DNA of 64,000 nt, from positions 9,982,001-10,046,000 of the forward strand of contig OZ234497.1 of assembly GCA_965153455.1 (NCBI GenBank), written 5' to 3'. Made by a program: the position numbers and the translations under genes. This DNA comes from Sphagnum compactum (Eukaryota; Bryophyta; Sphagnopsida; Sphagnales). The notes beneath the pieces were generated by a model, which saw nothing but the letters and a program-made list of their open reading frames with translations, searched no databases and was not told where the DNA came from. Positions 47,384 to 58,810 of the stretch are shown piece after piece. Positions within the stretch are counted from its first letter, which is position 1. The number at the start of each line of letters is the position of its first letter.

Positions 47384-50300
47384 ACCTATTTGCACAATGA
47401 AACAAACCTTGAGTGAGTGAAGGAGCACCTACATTGGAATTTGGTACCATGGTATAAAATTATAAAACCCAAATTCCCAAAAAGCCAATTGGTACCTATC
47501 ATCAATATTTGGTGGGGAAACTGACAAACATGCTTTTTAGTACCCTCTAAAATCAGCATCATGCACAAAGCCACCACCTGAGTTTCATTAGGTACTTGGA
47601 AGTTGTTGATGTGCACACAGATAGCTCATCTGATTTCATTGACTAGGTTTAGGGTTTAGGGTTTGGACACTTGACAAGTGGAATGGGAGAAATAACTTTA
47701 AGTATGTGTGGTGGGTTTTGGCTCCAAACTCTCCTTCATCATGAGTATTGAGCTTTGGGGGTGTACCTAATACCTACTACTAGAGTTTGTTTGTTTTTTT
47801 GGGGTCAATTTTTGTTATGTAACCAAAGTGGTGATGATTCACAAGAAGATTTAGCCAGATTTGGCTCCAAGTTAAATATGAAAGAAAAACAAAGTTATAA
47901 AATTTTTATTAATTTTTTTGGCTTGGCTGAATAATTGAGTCATTTATGGAAATCAGGTCTGATTCTAGCTTATTAAAGAGTTGGGGGTATGCATCCGCCC
48001 AAATTGTTTTCTTTTTCCTTTTTTTTCCCACAATAGAGAAATTTGTAAAGTGAGCATGCTTGAAAATTTGAACAATCTTCAAATATAAATTTTTATTTTC
48101 GAGATAGAGATCGTCTCTTCTTGATGTGCGTAGCCAAAAAAGTTGAAAAAACTAAACTTTATGCAAGTGAGCGAGTGAGCAAGAAAACAAAAGGCCCAAT
48201 TTTTATCCCATAATAATTGCCTTCAGTTCCATCGTTGAAATCACTATAAGAAGGCAAAAGGAAAAATATCAAAACCATTTTCTTTGGATTTCATTGGTAT
48301 ATTTGTAACCATGATACAAAGGCAAAAGGAAAGAATTAGAAGCAATCTTCTTTGAGACTATTCAAGTTCCAACCAAAAAGGAAAAAAATGGGAATTTGGG
48401 TGAATTTAAGACACTTCTTAAAAAGATCTTAAGAACTGGATCCTGCAAAAAGAAGAAGAAAGGCATTATTAGAACATATGAGTCGATTATAAGGCCAAGT
48501 CTAGTTTTGTGTAGACCCATTGAAACCCTTAAGGTTTTAGGCAAGTCTAGCTCCATGTGAACTTTTGGTGTTCAACACATCAAAGAACCTTGTACATGAA
48601 GTAAACAATTCACATTAAAATCTTTGCATGTTTGCTTGACCACTATTCATGGTTGTTGATAATTGTGTTTGGTTCTTTGTTTTCTTATATTTGTCAATGG
48701 TAGTTGCAACATTGTGAGGTCATACATAGTGTGCAGTTTTGCAAAAATGTATCAAAGTAGTTGTACTCATTGTTTGAATTTGTATAACTAATATTCTAGG
48801 GGAAATAAATAAATTATAAATGGAGTTATTTTTATGCAATGTTATTTTCAATATATTGATATACATATTAAAAAAAATGTTATAACTTGTTTTTTAAAAC
48901 CAAAAAAGGTAATTATAATTTTTTGAGAAGATTTGAAAAAGACATATTTTTAATGAATTTTAAACAAAAGTCTTAACATAGTAATATAGTGAATTAATTT
49001 TTTTAGAATTTAGAAAATCACAAATTAAAGAATCACTTAAGGGGACATGTGTGTTTCATTATAGTGTGGTTGGACCTCTCACTTTTTTTAATGTCATTGA
49101 GTTTGCAAATGTGCACTCATACACATCATATTCTAATGTCTTCTACTTGAATTATTTTTCATATTAAAAAAAATTCAAAACAAACCCATCAATCAATAGG
49201 TAAACACACCATCACATGGTATGAAGGATGTGAATCCAAATGTAGATGGGAAGCTTGAGTGTGAAAAAAAGGTGGAGGAAATTAAAAAGTTTGAAGGATT
49301 TGGGATGTTGGTTGAAAAGAAAAACACAAAGGTAAATAACTTTGGTGTGGAAGCTTTGCAATCTATAGCATGAGTCATAAGAGCTTTATGTTTGTACAAA
49401 ATATCAAACATAAATGAAAAGGGGGTTGAAGATTGTCCTAATTTTTTTTTAAAAACTATTTATGAAGCAAAAGAAACATTAGAAAAATATGTATATTTTC
49501 GAATGGACTATCCATTGACTCTTAGTTATAATTGACACATGTGATTAGAAATCTTTTCAATAGTATTGGACAAGTGACAAAAATTAGTTGGAAAAGAGGT
49601 GATGGGCACTAAAGTCAAAATGATAATCACATCTTGTTATGAGTGACAAATAATTTTTCATCCATTGATGTGTTGCCATCTAACCTACAAGGATTGGGAT
49701 ATCACTTCAACTTACAATTGATTATGTAACTATTTTCACAATTAATTGTGTGATTATTTGGGTGACAAAGATCTACATGGACATATGATGCCAAATGTTT
49801 AATCATGGGCCTTTGTGATGTTGACACAAACATCTACTTATTATGTAAGACAAAATTAGGTAGGTAGGTAGATAAGTAATAATAATTTGTTTATACAATA
49901 CATCTCTACTTATCTACCCTAGCTTAACTAACTTGCTTTACATAACCTAGCTTTTTAAATATGTGAATAGGTTGCAAGTATAAAAAATTGAACCTCTTGC
50001 CTCCATGTTGAAAATCAAATCCTTGACCAAAACATCACGTTTTTGTAAAATTTAATAATTATTATCAACATATTGTTATGAACATGTTCATTAATATCTT
50101 TTAAAAATTACATAGGTAGGTAAGAAAATAGATAATAGGTAGGTAGATAATAATATTTAAATAGGTATAAGACAAAAGATCATTATTACCTTTCTTTTAT
50201 TGGAATTATTATTGGTATTTTCATTATAATTTATCAAACATCGTGATTTATAATAGAAGTAATTACCCTTTTTCATAGACCGATGGTGGCTATTCGTTTT

Positions 50301-51924
50301 GTTTTTTTTATAATTTGAAAAGAAGAAGAAAAGAAACATCATTTGCAAAACTTATTTGATACCATAAATCACAAAAGCTCTCTTAGGAGCCAATTTCAAA
50401 CAACACCTTCAAGTTTCCTTCGAGAGCCTTCGAATAAGAAATTAGAAAATAATGCAAATACAATAATATATAAGATGCATGTAAGGCTTACAAGGTGGAA
50501 GCATGCAAAGACAACATATGTGATCCATGGATTTTCAATCAAGAAACCATATTTGAACAGAGCGACGCATTAATGTGTTGCGCGATGCTTTGGATTTTCA
50601 AAACTTAGCAAATTGAAACATTAGGCAATAAGGCTTGAACCTATGGCCCTCTATACCCAAAACAAATGCAGTACACCTATTGAAATCTACAACCTTCCCA
50701 CCTCTTATTTACCTACCAACCAACCAACCTATGTATGATTGAACCCCAACCTATTACAACTTATCTAATTATAATCTACCTATCTATATTACCTACCTAC
50801 TTACCTACTTTTACCTACCTACCTATTAATTACCAATCCTAAATTTATTTATCACCAACCTACCTACCCATCTACAACCTACCCACCTACCTACATATTT
50901 ATTTAGTTATTTACCTACATAATTCCCTTTCACCAGCCATTACTTAAATATCTACCAATGTATTTCCTACATACATACCAACCTATTTTTATCTATCTAT
51001 TAACAACTTATATGATATAAAAGTTTTCAAAATTTTCAAGCCATCTTGAAATGGTATGGATACCCCTATTTTGAGTTATTTGTGCAATTTATCAATTTTG
51101 GAGATCGATAAATGAACTCATCATTATAAAGCATGATTACCATGAATTCATTTACAAGTTGTTATTGTTAACTATTACATAGAAGGTAAAGATATTAAGT
51201 AGTCCTCAATTTGGTGTAAAACATTAATTTTTGAATAACAAACATGTTGCACCTAGGTGCAAACACAAAATTGTGACCCATTTAAAGTGTAACAATGGTT
51301 AATTTTACATGTTTTCAAGAGGTACATAAAATTAGTGTTGAAAATGTTTGATGTACTTAAGCCAACAATGTTTCTAATATATTGCATGGGCATAATTAGA
51401 TAAGTTTCAAATGAATCAAATGAATATAAAATATCCAAAAACACTTGTAAAACACTATAACTTTTGCCATTAAAATGACTTGAAATGCTTTGAAAGTGAC
51501 ATAATGATGATTAGTCATAATTTATCTTTTTATAAAGTAGTGTAGTGTAACAATTTTATGGGTCATAAATTTTTTATGGTGATTTGTAGATTGTAATTTA
51601 AAAACTATTTAAAAATATTCTAAAAAAATTTCAAACATTTTGTTTATAACCATAGGACAAAGGACTTTAATGTGGGTCATGTTTACATGTTGTACCTATC
51701 TAACTAAATTACTAGAATCGTGTATTTGAGTCTCTTTTCATAAAATTCAAAAAATATTGACATGAGACACATTATCATTCACAAAGGCACAATAAAACTA
51801 CCATGTTATGTCCATATTAGTCCATAGTAGCTTGCAATTACCCTACCAATCTATTACCAAACCTACTACCTACTTAAATGGTCTAGCATTGTTAATCATA
51901 AAGATTATAAGACCTTGGGCACAT

Positions 51925-51990
51925 CAAACAAAAATCTACATATGGCTATGTTATGTTTTTCCTAACATAACCATATGTAGATTTTTTTTG
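51925..51990. repeat. Near-perfect short hairpin
   Basis: A 23-base arm around CTACATATGGCTATGTTA pairs with 51963-51985 with one mismatch across a 9-base T-rich loop. Pairing extends a few bases further with a bulge. Confidence 0.85.
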
Positions 51991-52304
51991 TTTAACCCCT
52001 GGTTGATAAGCTTGAGGGGTTGCTGCAAACCATATACACATGTTTTTCATCTTCACCAAAAAGGCATCTTGAGCATGACATTCTTGCCACACTACTTAAA
52101 AGGAAGTGTCTAAAATGACTTCATAATGTAAAGACTAAGTGAATTTCCATGTTTTCCCTTATTAAACAAATTCCTAAAGACTATAGAACTTGGTGGTGAA
52201 AATGAATTTATAACAAATTTCAATCTCCAATATCTTTGTGACATTGAGGTGGTGATGAGGTTAACTTGCATCATGTTGCTATTGAAGGTACTCCATGTGC
52301 TTAT

Positions 52305-52312
52305 AAAGTTTG
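52305..52312. repeat. Target-site duplication, left copy (AAAGTTTG)
   Basis: Identical to 52714-52721 on the far side of the element. Confidence 0.85.
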
Positions 52313-52713
52313 CAGACCTTCTACCACTAAAAAATTTTTGGCACTAAAACGTCACTAACTACACTAAGTGGTGACCCGAGGAATGAAAATCCGAGGAAGA
52401 AAAAAAATAGTTAACTTAGAGGTTGTCACAACCCGAGGATGAAAAAAAAATTGTTAACTTAGTTAACTACTGTAGTGGAAAAAGTTTGAAGAATTTCTGC
52501 TGGCAACCCTTGCAGACCTTCTACCATTAAAAATTTTTGGCATTAAAACGCCACTAACTACACTAAGTGGTAACCCGAGGATGAAAAAAAATAGTTAACT
52601 TAAAGGTTGTTACAACCCGAGGATGAAAAAAAATAGTTAACTTAGAGATTGTCACAACCCGAATATGAAAAAAAATAGTTAAAGTAGTTAACTTTGTAGT
52701 GGTAGAAGGTCTG
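52313..52713. mobile_element. hAT-like non-autonomous element made of tandem repeats (401 bp)
   Basis: The terminal inverted repeats CAGACCTTCTACCACT and AGTGGTAGAAGGTCTG are perfect over 16 bp, flanked by a perfect 8-bp duplication. The interior is five units of about 46 bp containing ACCCGAGGATGAAAAAAA and TAGTTAACTTA, and a second internal copy of the left end begins near 52511. No coding capacity. The termini differ from the other MITE family in the window, so this is a separate family. Confidence 0.85.
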
Positions 52714-54859
52714 AAAGTTTGCACAAAATTGTGACATATTTGCATGTGATTTTGGGACTATTGTAAATATGTGTTGTGTTGAATTGTACAACATGTATTT
52801 AGCTATAGAAAAGAAGTATGGTATAGAAATATTCAAAGTACTTTTGAACTTGCACAAAAACAACAATGATTAGTTGCTAATTGCTTGGTGGAATAATCAT
52901 GCAACAAATATCTAATTTGTGATTTTTTATTTAGTAGGGAAGTAATATCAAGTACATAATAAGTGTGTTTTTAGTAGGGTGTTCACCCAAGTTATTTGTG
53001 ATGATTGAACTTTTGAAGCTATCAAGGTTCATTGTTCACATGTTGTATGTTTGATCTTTGAATTGGAGTGATGGTTCCCCAACTAGGAATTGATGAATAC
53101 AATGAGCATCATTTTTTTTCAACACTTTTTCAATCCTCTTGTTGAGGAAACATTTTGGGAACACTTAACCTTATTGAAGGTTCCATTTTGTTTTGAAAAG
53201 TTCATTGGCCTGGTGGCTGATTGGGTGAAGACCCCAACCTTTATCGAAGAAAGCAAATTTGATTTTGGAGCTGCTTATTTAATACCATTATGCATAATAA
53301 CCATTATATTACTTTAGAACTACCATTGACATGCAACCCCATCACCTAGATCTAGTCTACATTAATATTTAATGTTGTTCTTATAACGTTAATTGTCTAA
53401 GTATTTTGCATTGGTAAAGCTATCTAAAACTATGATTTCAGGCAATGTAAAAGATGAATGTTGTTTATCTACCTTGTTTTGTCTAAAATTCAAAATTTGC
53501 AACCAACTAATTAAACACTTAAATTTTGTTGTTCAATTCATTACACTTTGGACATTTTTCCTTTTGGGGATCCATGAAATATTGGAGTGCCAATAAGGGG
53601 AGGTATGTGGTGCACTATTAGATTTTTAATATGTTATATTAGTAGTTCATGGTACAAGTTCTTTTTTTCCTATTGCACTTGTAGCTAGTATTATAACAAG
53701 TTGTTTGCTATGGCATGAAGATTATAGTTGATGATCACCATTTCAATTTGATACTTGATATAGGTGAGTCCTAAACATAATATAAATGAGTGAAAGTTTG
53801 GATCTCCACCCCAATTCCTTTTTTCATTGAATTGATTTTTTATTTATGTTTAAATCTTTGTACATTGCATGAATGATATTTTGGATTTATGCAATTGTTG
53901 CATATTGGGTGGGTGCTTTGCAAGTTGTTCTACTATGATGTATTTGCAATAAATTTTAATGTGAGCATGCAAGTATGGTTCTAATCTATGTGACTTGTGC
54001 AAATTTGGGTTGGGTTGTAGTGGATAGGATCTAGAAAGATCGGGGTTCCACCCCGATCCCCTCCCTAGTCCATTATCATCTTCTTGTAATATTTTCCTTT
54101 TTGTAGTTTTTCAATCTGTTTTTTTAAATTGATGGTGTTTGATTTAGTTTGAATTTTTGTTAGTCTAATATCCTACTCATGGCAAGCTCCATTACAACAT
54201 GCAAATGCTCAGTATGTTTCTTACATCACTTTTCCATTGTCTCAGAACTAACCATGATGGATAGCTTTGTATTAACCATCCACATGTATCTATCTCCCTA
54301 TCGGATAGGGTTACCCACCAAGTGCCTCACTTACATAAATAAAAACCAATTACATTACCTACCTACTAACCTATCATACCGACCCACTTACATATGTTAT
54401 TAGTTATCACTAGTTACTCAGTAGTTTGAGATTTTTTGAAGAAAATCTGGTTCCAGTTCCAACTGGGTTAAGGTCTAGGGTAGGGAGTGAGGAGTATGGC
54501 AAAATTTGAGGACGAATTTAAGGGGGGGTTGTGTTTTTGGGGGCAGTTTGAGGAGGTATTTGAGAGTGGAATTAGGAGATGCATTTGGGAAAAATTAGGG
54601 TTGAATTAGGGGATGTGTGCGGGACAAATTAGGGTTGGTTATTTTAGGGCTGAATTCAAAAGTGATACGAGATTTTATTTCAAAGTTGTAATTAGTAGAT
54701 ACAATTGCATGAAACCCCTTAAACATGAAACCCACATGTCAAGAATTCTAATCTTCAGGAAACCTATAAATAAATGTAAGTTTACAAATTAAAAGTGAGT
54801 TATTTTGTATTAATTTGACGTTGTCAAACATTTGTAATAATATATATATTTGTTGAAAT

Positions 54860-55143
54860 AGAAGTTCAGATATTTTGCATTGTGAATTTTGGTGTTTTGA
54901 ATCGAGGAACTGGAATGGAAAGGTTATGAAACCGAGAATTGGAATTGGTCTCATTTGACAATAAAAAAAGAATCAAAACTAGAACCGCCCCCTAAATTAA
55001 ATAAATGAATAAAAAATGTGGGTCCCAATTTTGGAAATAAAAAACAAAAAGAAAAATGGAAGAAGAACCATAATCAAATTCAAACCAAATCTTTGAAAAT
55101 TTGAGGAACCAAAAACCGGAGGTTCTTTAGGAATCACCCAACT
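54860..55143. mobile_element. Probable decayed hAT-like MITE, right part
   Basis: The right end on the - strand reads TAGAGTTGGGTGATTCC, close to the left end of the copy at 22682. The interior is rich in GGAACC/GAATTGG-type motifs as in the other copies. The left end and target duplication were not found. Confidence 0.4.
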
Positions 55144-55696
55144 CTAGTTTATAAGATAGGTTGCCAAGGGGGAATCAACCAAAGTGAACCTACACCCACC
55201 AAATGCACCATGAAAGATGGATGATACGTGGACCTGAAACAATTTTTCATTGTATTCCTCTCTAGTGCTCCAACATAGCTACATAGAGTGGTTAGCTACA
55301 TATCAACCACATTCATTATATGGTTTATAATCAAATTTGGTTAAATCTTTCCATGGATGGTCACCACTTTCGTCAAAGATTGCTAATGGATGATTTCCAC
55401 TTTGGTTACGTCATAACCTGTCATCTAGAGGTTCTCAAGCTTCACTCAAAATTCACCAAACATAACCTTTCACCCTTCCCTTCCCATGCATCATGAAGCT
55501 AGGACAACAAATATAGGTTTTCATCCATTGAAACAGGGTGACACAACTTTTCATCCATCAACATGAGGGTTACATTGTGGCTCTTGAACAATAGGTTATG
55601 CCTAGTGATTGATTGAAGATCATCATTCATTGGAAATACTTTTGATGTTCCCTCACCAAAGGTGTTTTTGGTAACCAATGAACTCTCAAAAGTTAC

Positions 55697-56161
55697 TTAA
55701 TCCACAAAGTTCATAAAAACACTTTGTGTGGAATCAAGTTTCAACCTACAAATTATGCATGAGATAAATTGATCTTCAAAAGCAAGAAATAGAAAATGAC
55801 TTTTTTTAAATTTGACCGGCCACAATATTGTCCATTTGATGGGCTTCAAATTGACTCTCAATATCCAATTTTTCATGTAGAGGTCCCGGGTGGAATAGGC
55901 AAGGTCCTTGTTTGTACATCTTTTGGACAAGCCAACTCCTGGGGGTTGGCAGGGCGGGGTCCAAGACTGGTGGTGTTCAAGGGGCCAAGATCTTGTCCAG
56001 ATTTGTTCTTTTGCATTGTTCAAGAATCGTTCTGGTGGCCATTGCCCATTGTGAGGACATGAATGTTTCTTTTGTTTTGTTTGTTCATTCCCTTTGTTGC
56101 CACCACCTTTTCCCATGTTGATATCTTGCCAGAAATCTCGATGTTGTAACTCTTGTGGCAA
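55697..56161 (-). CDS. Unrecognised 154-codon open frame
   Basis: The product would be basic at its start (GKGGGNKGNEQTKQKKHS), then Trp- and Pro-containing, with no domain I recognise. There is no sign of introns, signal peptide or neighbouring gene. It could be a transposon remnant or chance; no function is assigned. Confidence 0.12.
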   Translation of the reverse strand: MPQELQHRDFWQDINMGKGGGNKGNEQTKQKKHSCPHNGQWPPERFLNNAKEQIWTRSWPLEHHQSWTPPCQPPGVGLSKRCTNKDLAYSTRDLYMKNWILRVNLKPIKWTILWPVKFKKSHFLFLAFEDQFISCIICRLKLDSTQSVFMNFVD

Positions 56162-57683
56162 GGCTACAACAAGGGGTAAAGTTTGTCTTCTCTTTCTTTG
56201 TTGTTGTGCTCATTAAAATTTTGTGTATGTGGAAAGCTTTTTCCCTTGGCCCTTGATATGTTCTCAGAACTGAGGAAATTGGATCGTTAGGCAAATTATT
56301 AGTGACCGAAGAATGCCTCAGTTCCTGAGCCCAAAAACATTGAGAGGGATGAGGAACTGTGTTTCATTTCTGTACTCTTAATTTTGTATCTGACTTGTTC
56401 GGGGTTGCAATGGCAACAAGCCTCACATAATACCATTGCCCAAATGGATAAGGTGTGAAATGCACTCAGCATGAATGATTTGTGGAAGGGCCATGCAAGA
56501 AATGCATTGTTTCCAGGGTCAAAGCAATCTTCCAGTGGATCCACTGGATTTGACTAGGCACCTCATCCAAGATTTGGCAAGAGGGGCCACGTATTGAGCT
56601 GCAATGGAAATGCTCTAAGGAGTGCCGTTTGTTTGAGGACTATGGAGTAAGTGCAACAACCCTCATCCTCCTACACCTCCATCTTCGTATGTTTAGGTTT
56701 ATTATGACATTCCCCTCGTGATTTACAATGGGTAAAGCCCGGGGTGACGGACATTCCCAAAAATAAAAGGGCCTAACCCTAGGCCCTTTTGTTTTTGGGA
56801 ATTGCCCCCCGCCCCCCCCCCCCCCCACCTTGGGGCTTTATCTTACCTATTACTTCCCCTCTTCACACCCTTTTTCCTTTGGCTATGGCCCCAGAAATTT
56901 GGCAAAACTTTTGCCAAAGAAGAATCTAGAAGATAGGGGTGACTACCTAGTAAGTAGATGCATTTGTAGATGGAGATGACCAAGGCAAAAAGGCTAGTCT
57001 AGTGGGTTGATAATAAGGAGATAGAAAAAACAGAAACTGAGCTTAACTACCATGGACACCTAGAGAACTAGAAGCCAAATTCTTATCTGTTCAAAAAGCA
57101 TTTTTCATCCTTTCATCATCCAAAAATCATTTTCCATCCTTCCACCATCCAGCTTTCCTGTTGCAGCTGGCCAATCCTACCGATGGACCAATATGATAGG
57201 AGGAGTGTAAATAAAAAGGATGAAGAACACTCCCTCCCTGCCTCCCTCCCTCCCTCCCTCAGGCGCTTTGCTTGGGTGAACCCACACCTACACTGGTACC
57301 ATGGTTAAAACTTAAAACCCGAAAAACAAATTGGGTTACTTTGTTTGATACGGATGGTATAATAATAATACCATCCGTAAACTAAACCAAAATTAGGGTC
57401 TGTGAATCCAATTTTAACATTTGGTCTGTTAATTATTATTAGCTCTCATGAGAGAATCATCATCCTTATTCATTAAAGGGGGGGTTTAACGTCCCTCCAT
57501 GATTGGCAAGACCCTTAGAGAAAGACTCACGTGACGGCGCCTGCTCAAGACAAAAAAGGGATTCATGTTGAGGTCTTGAATAAAGGGGTCGTTGTCAGAA
57601 AACCCCCGCTACCATTTCCCCCCACCCACGTGACACCGCCCCAAATCTCCCCCCTTCCGCCCCCTCCCAACCAATCTTCTGCT

Positions 57684-57708
57684 TTTCTTTCTTTCTTTCT
57701 TTCTCTCT
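57684..57708. repeat. (TTTC)n microsatellite
   Basis: About six TTTC units within a pyrimidine-rich stretch. Confidence 0.85.
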
Positions 57709-57811
57709 TCCCCTCCCCCCTCCCCTTTCCACAAAAACTTACCCCCACAAACAAACTAGGTACATTTTTTTCACCACCTTCCAACCCGCCAAACCTACCC
57801 CGCACCAGATC

Positions 57812-58293
57812 CAGTATTGGCCGGTTCTTGACTTTTATGGAGAACCTCCGGTTTCGGTTTTGGTTCCAGTTTCCCCCCTCCCCCTCAACGCCCCCCCCCC
57901 CAATGGAACCCTGGGTTGGATGGATTCAGGTCCAGTTCTTGAAAAAATAATAATTCAAGTTCCAGTTCCAGAAATCAGACTCAGTTCTGGTTCTGGGTTC
58001 CAGGTAACCTGGTCTGAAACTGATGGTTAGGTAACTATTAGTTAACCCCTAGTTCCTTCCAGACCTTTTTTTTCTCCCGAATAAAAGAAAAAATTTCAAA
58101 AATTTCCAGTTCCAGGTCCAGGTTTTGGTCCAATTTCCGAACAAAATGTGGAATTAAACCGAGTTTTCGGAAAAAATCAGACCCAATTCCGGTTTGGTTT
58201 TTTTTTACTAATAATCAGAACCGAACCGAACTCGATGAATCAATAGTTGTAACCGGACCGGGCAAACCAAACCGGGTAAACCAGCCAACACTG
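57812..58293. mobile_element. hAT-like MITE, copy 3 (482 bp), upstream of the NPH3-like gene
   Basis: Left end CAGTATTGGCCGGTTCTT; the right end on the - strand is CAGTGTTGGCTGGTTTACC. Flanks ACCAGATC (57804-57811) and ACAAGAAC (58294-58301) match 6 of 8, a worn 8-bp duplication. The interior is full of GGTTCC/GGTTTGG-type motifs. It ends 517 bases before the start codon of the gene. Confidence 0.75.
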
Positions 58294-58810
58294 ACAAGAA
58301 CTACCTACCTATCTAGCCCACCAAAGCCCACAGAGTAGGTACGTTCTCATAGGGGGTGATGAGAACGTAGATTGAGGGCTCAGCGCATGATAACGTAGTT
58401 TGTGGGCTTTCGCTGAGAGTGAGTCGGAGTCTCGGGTGTCGCGAGCAGCTTGGAAGGGAAGAACACTCGTTCGTTCCATGAGGCCTCTCCAGAGCAGAGC
58501 TTGGACTCGTCGCGGTGAAGAAGAAGAAGAAGACGACGACGACGACGGTGTTGTTGATTTGCCACTCTGCAAGCTCCCTCCGAGAGCAGCAATTTACCGA
58601 AGAAGAAGCAGAAGAATCCCATCTTTTTTTTTCACTTAGAGAAGTTTAGAATTGGAGCTCGCGAGCACTTGGAGAGAGAGAGAGAGAGAGAGAGAATTTA
58701 GGGAGGAACGGAGGGAGCGTAGGGGAGTGTGTGGAGTTGGAAACAGAAGTTTTTTTGTTGTGTAAGAAAGATTGATTTAGGTCTGCTGCTGGTGTGAAGC
58801 TCTCACGGCA
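58294..58810 (+). promoter_or_regulatory. 5' flank and probable 5' UTR of the NPH3-like gene
   Basis: Composition switches here from AT-rich to GC- and CpG-richer. It has GAAGAA/GACGAC repeats (58518-58548) and a GA run (58672-58695) 115 bases before the ATG; GA runs are common in plant 5' UTRs. I see no convincing TATA box at a fixed distance and cannot place the transcription start. Confidence 0.4.
58672..58695 (+). repeat. (GA)n microsatellite, probable 5' UTR
   Basis: About 12 GA units shortly upstream of the start codon. Confidence 0.95.

Larger units (their letters stand above)
46727..52304. other. Unrecognised AT-rich DNA with simple repeats
   Basis: No gene seen. Holds a TTGAA run (47345-47383), a short plant-telomere-like TTTAGGG stretch (47645-47666), GGTAGGTAG-type repeats (49855-50150) mirrored by CCTACCTACC-type repeats (50690-50990), and a hairpin at 51925-51990. 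Confidence 0.5.
52722..57803. other. Unrecognised AT-rich DNA
   Basis: No gene recognised. Includes an unassigned 154-codon - strand frame (55697-56161), a probable decayed MITE (54860-55143), a C run (56807-56826), a short hairpin around ACGGATGGTAT (57352-57381) and a TTTC run (57684-57708). Confidence 0.5.

Noticed and set aside
52313-52713. CRISPR-like array of regularly spaced repeats
   Set aside because: The units are adjacent without unique spacers, the context is a plant nuclear genome, and the block is bounded by TIRs and a target duplication.
57531-57950. 139-codon Pro-rich + strand frame and its antisense partner
   Set aside because: It runs from pyrimidine-rich low-complexity sequence into the left end of the MITE at 57812, so it is not a gene.
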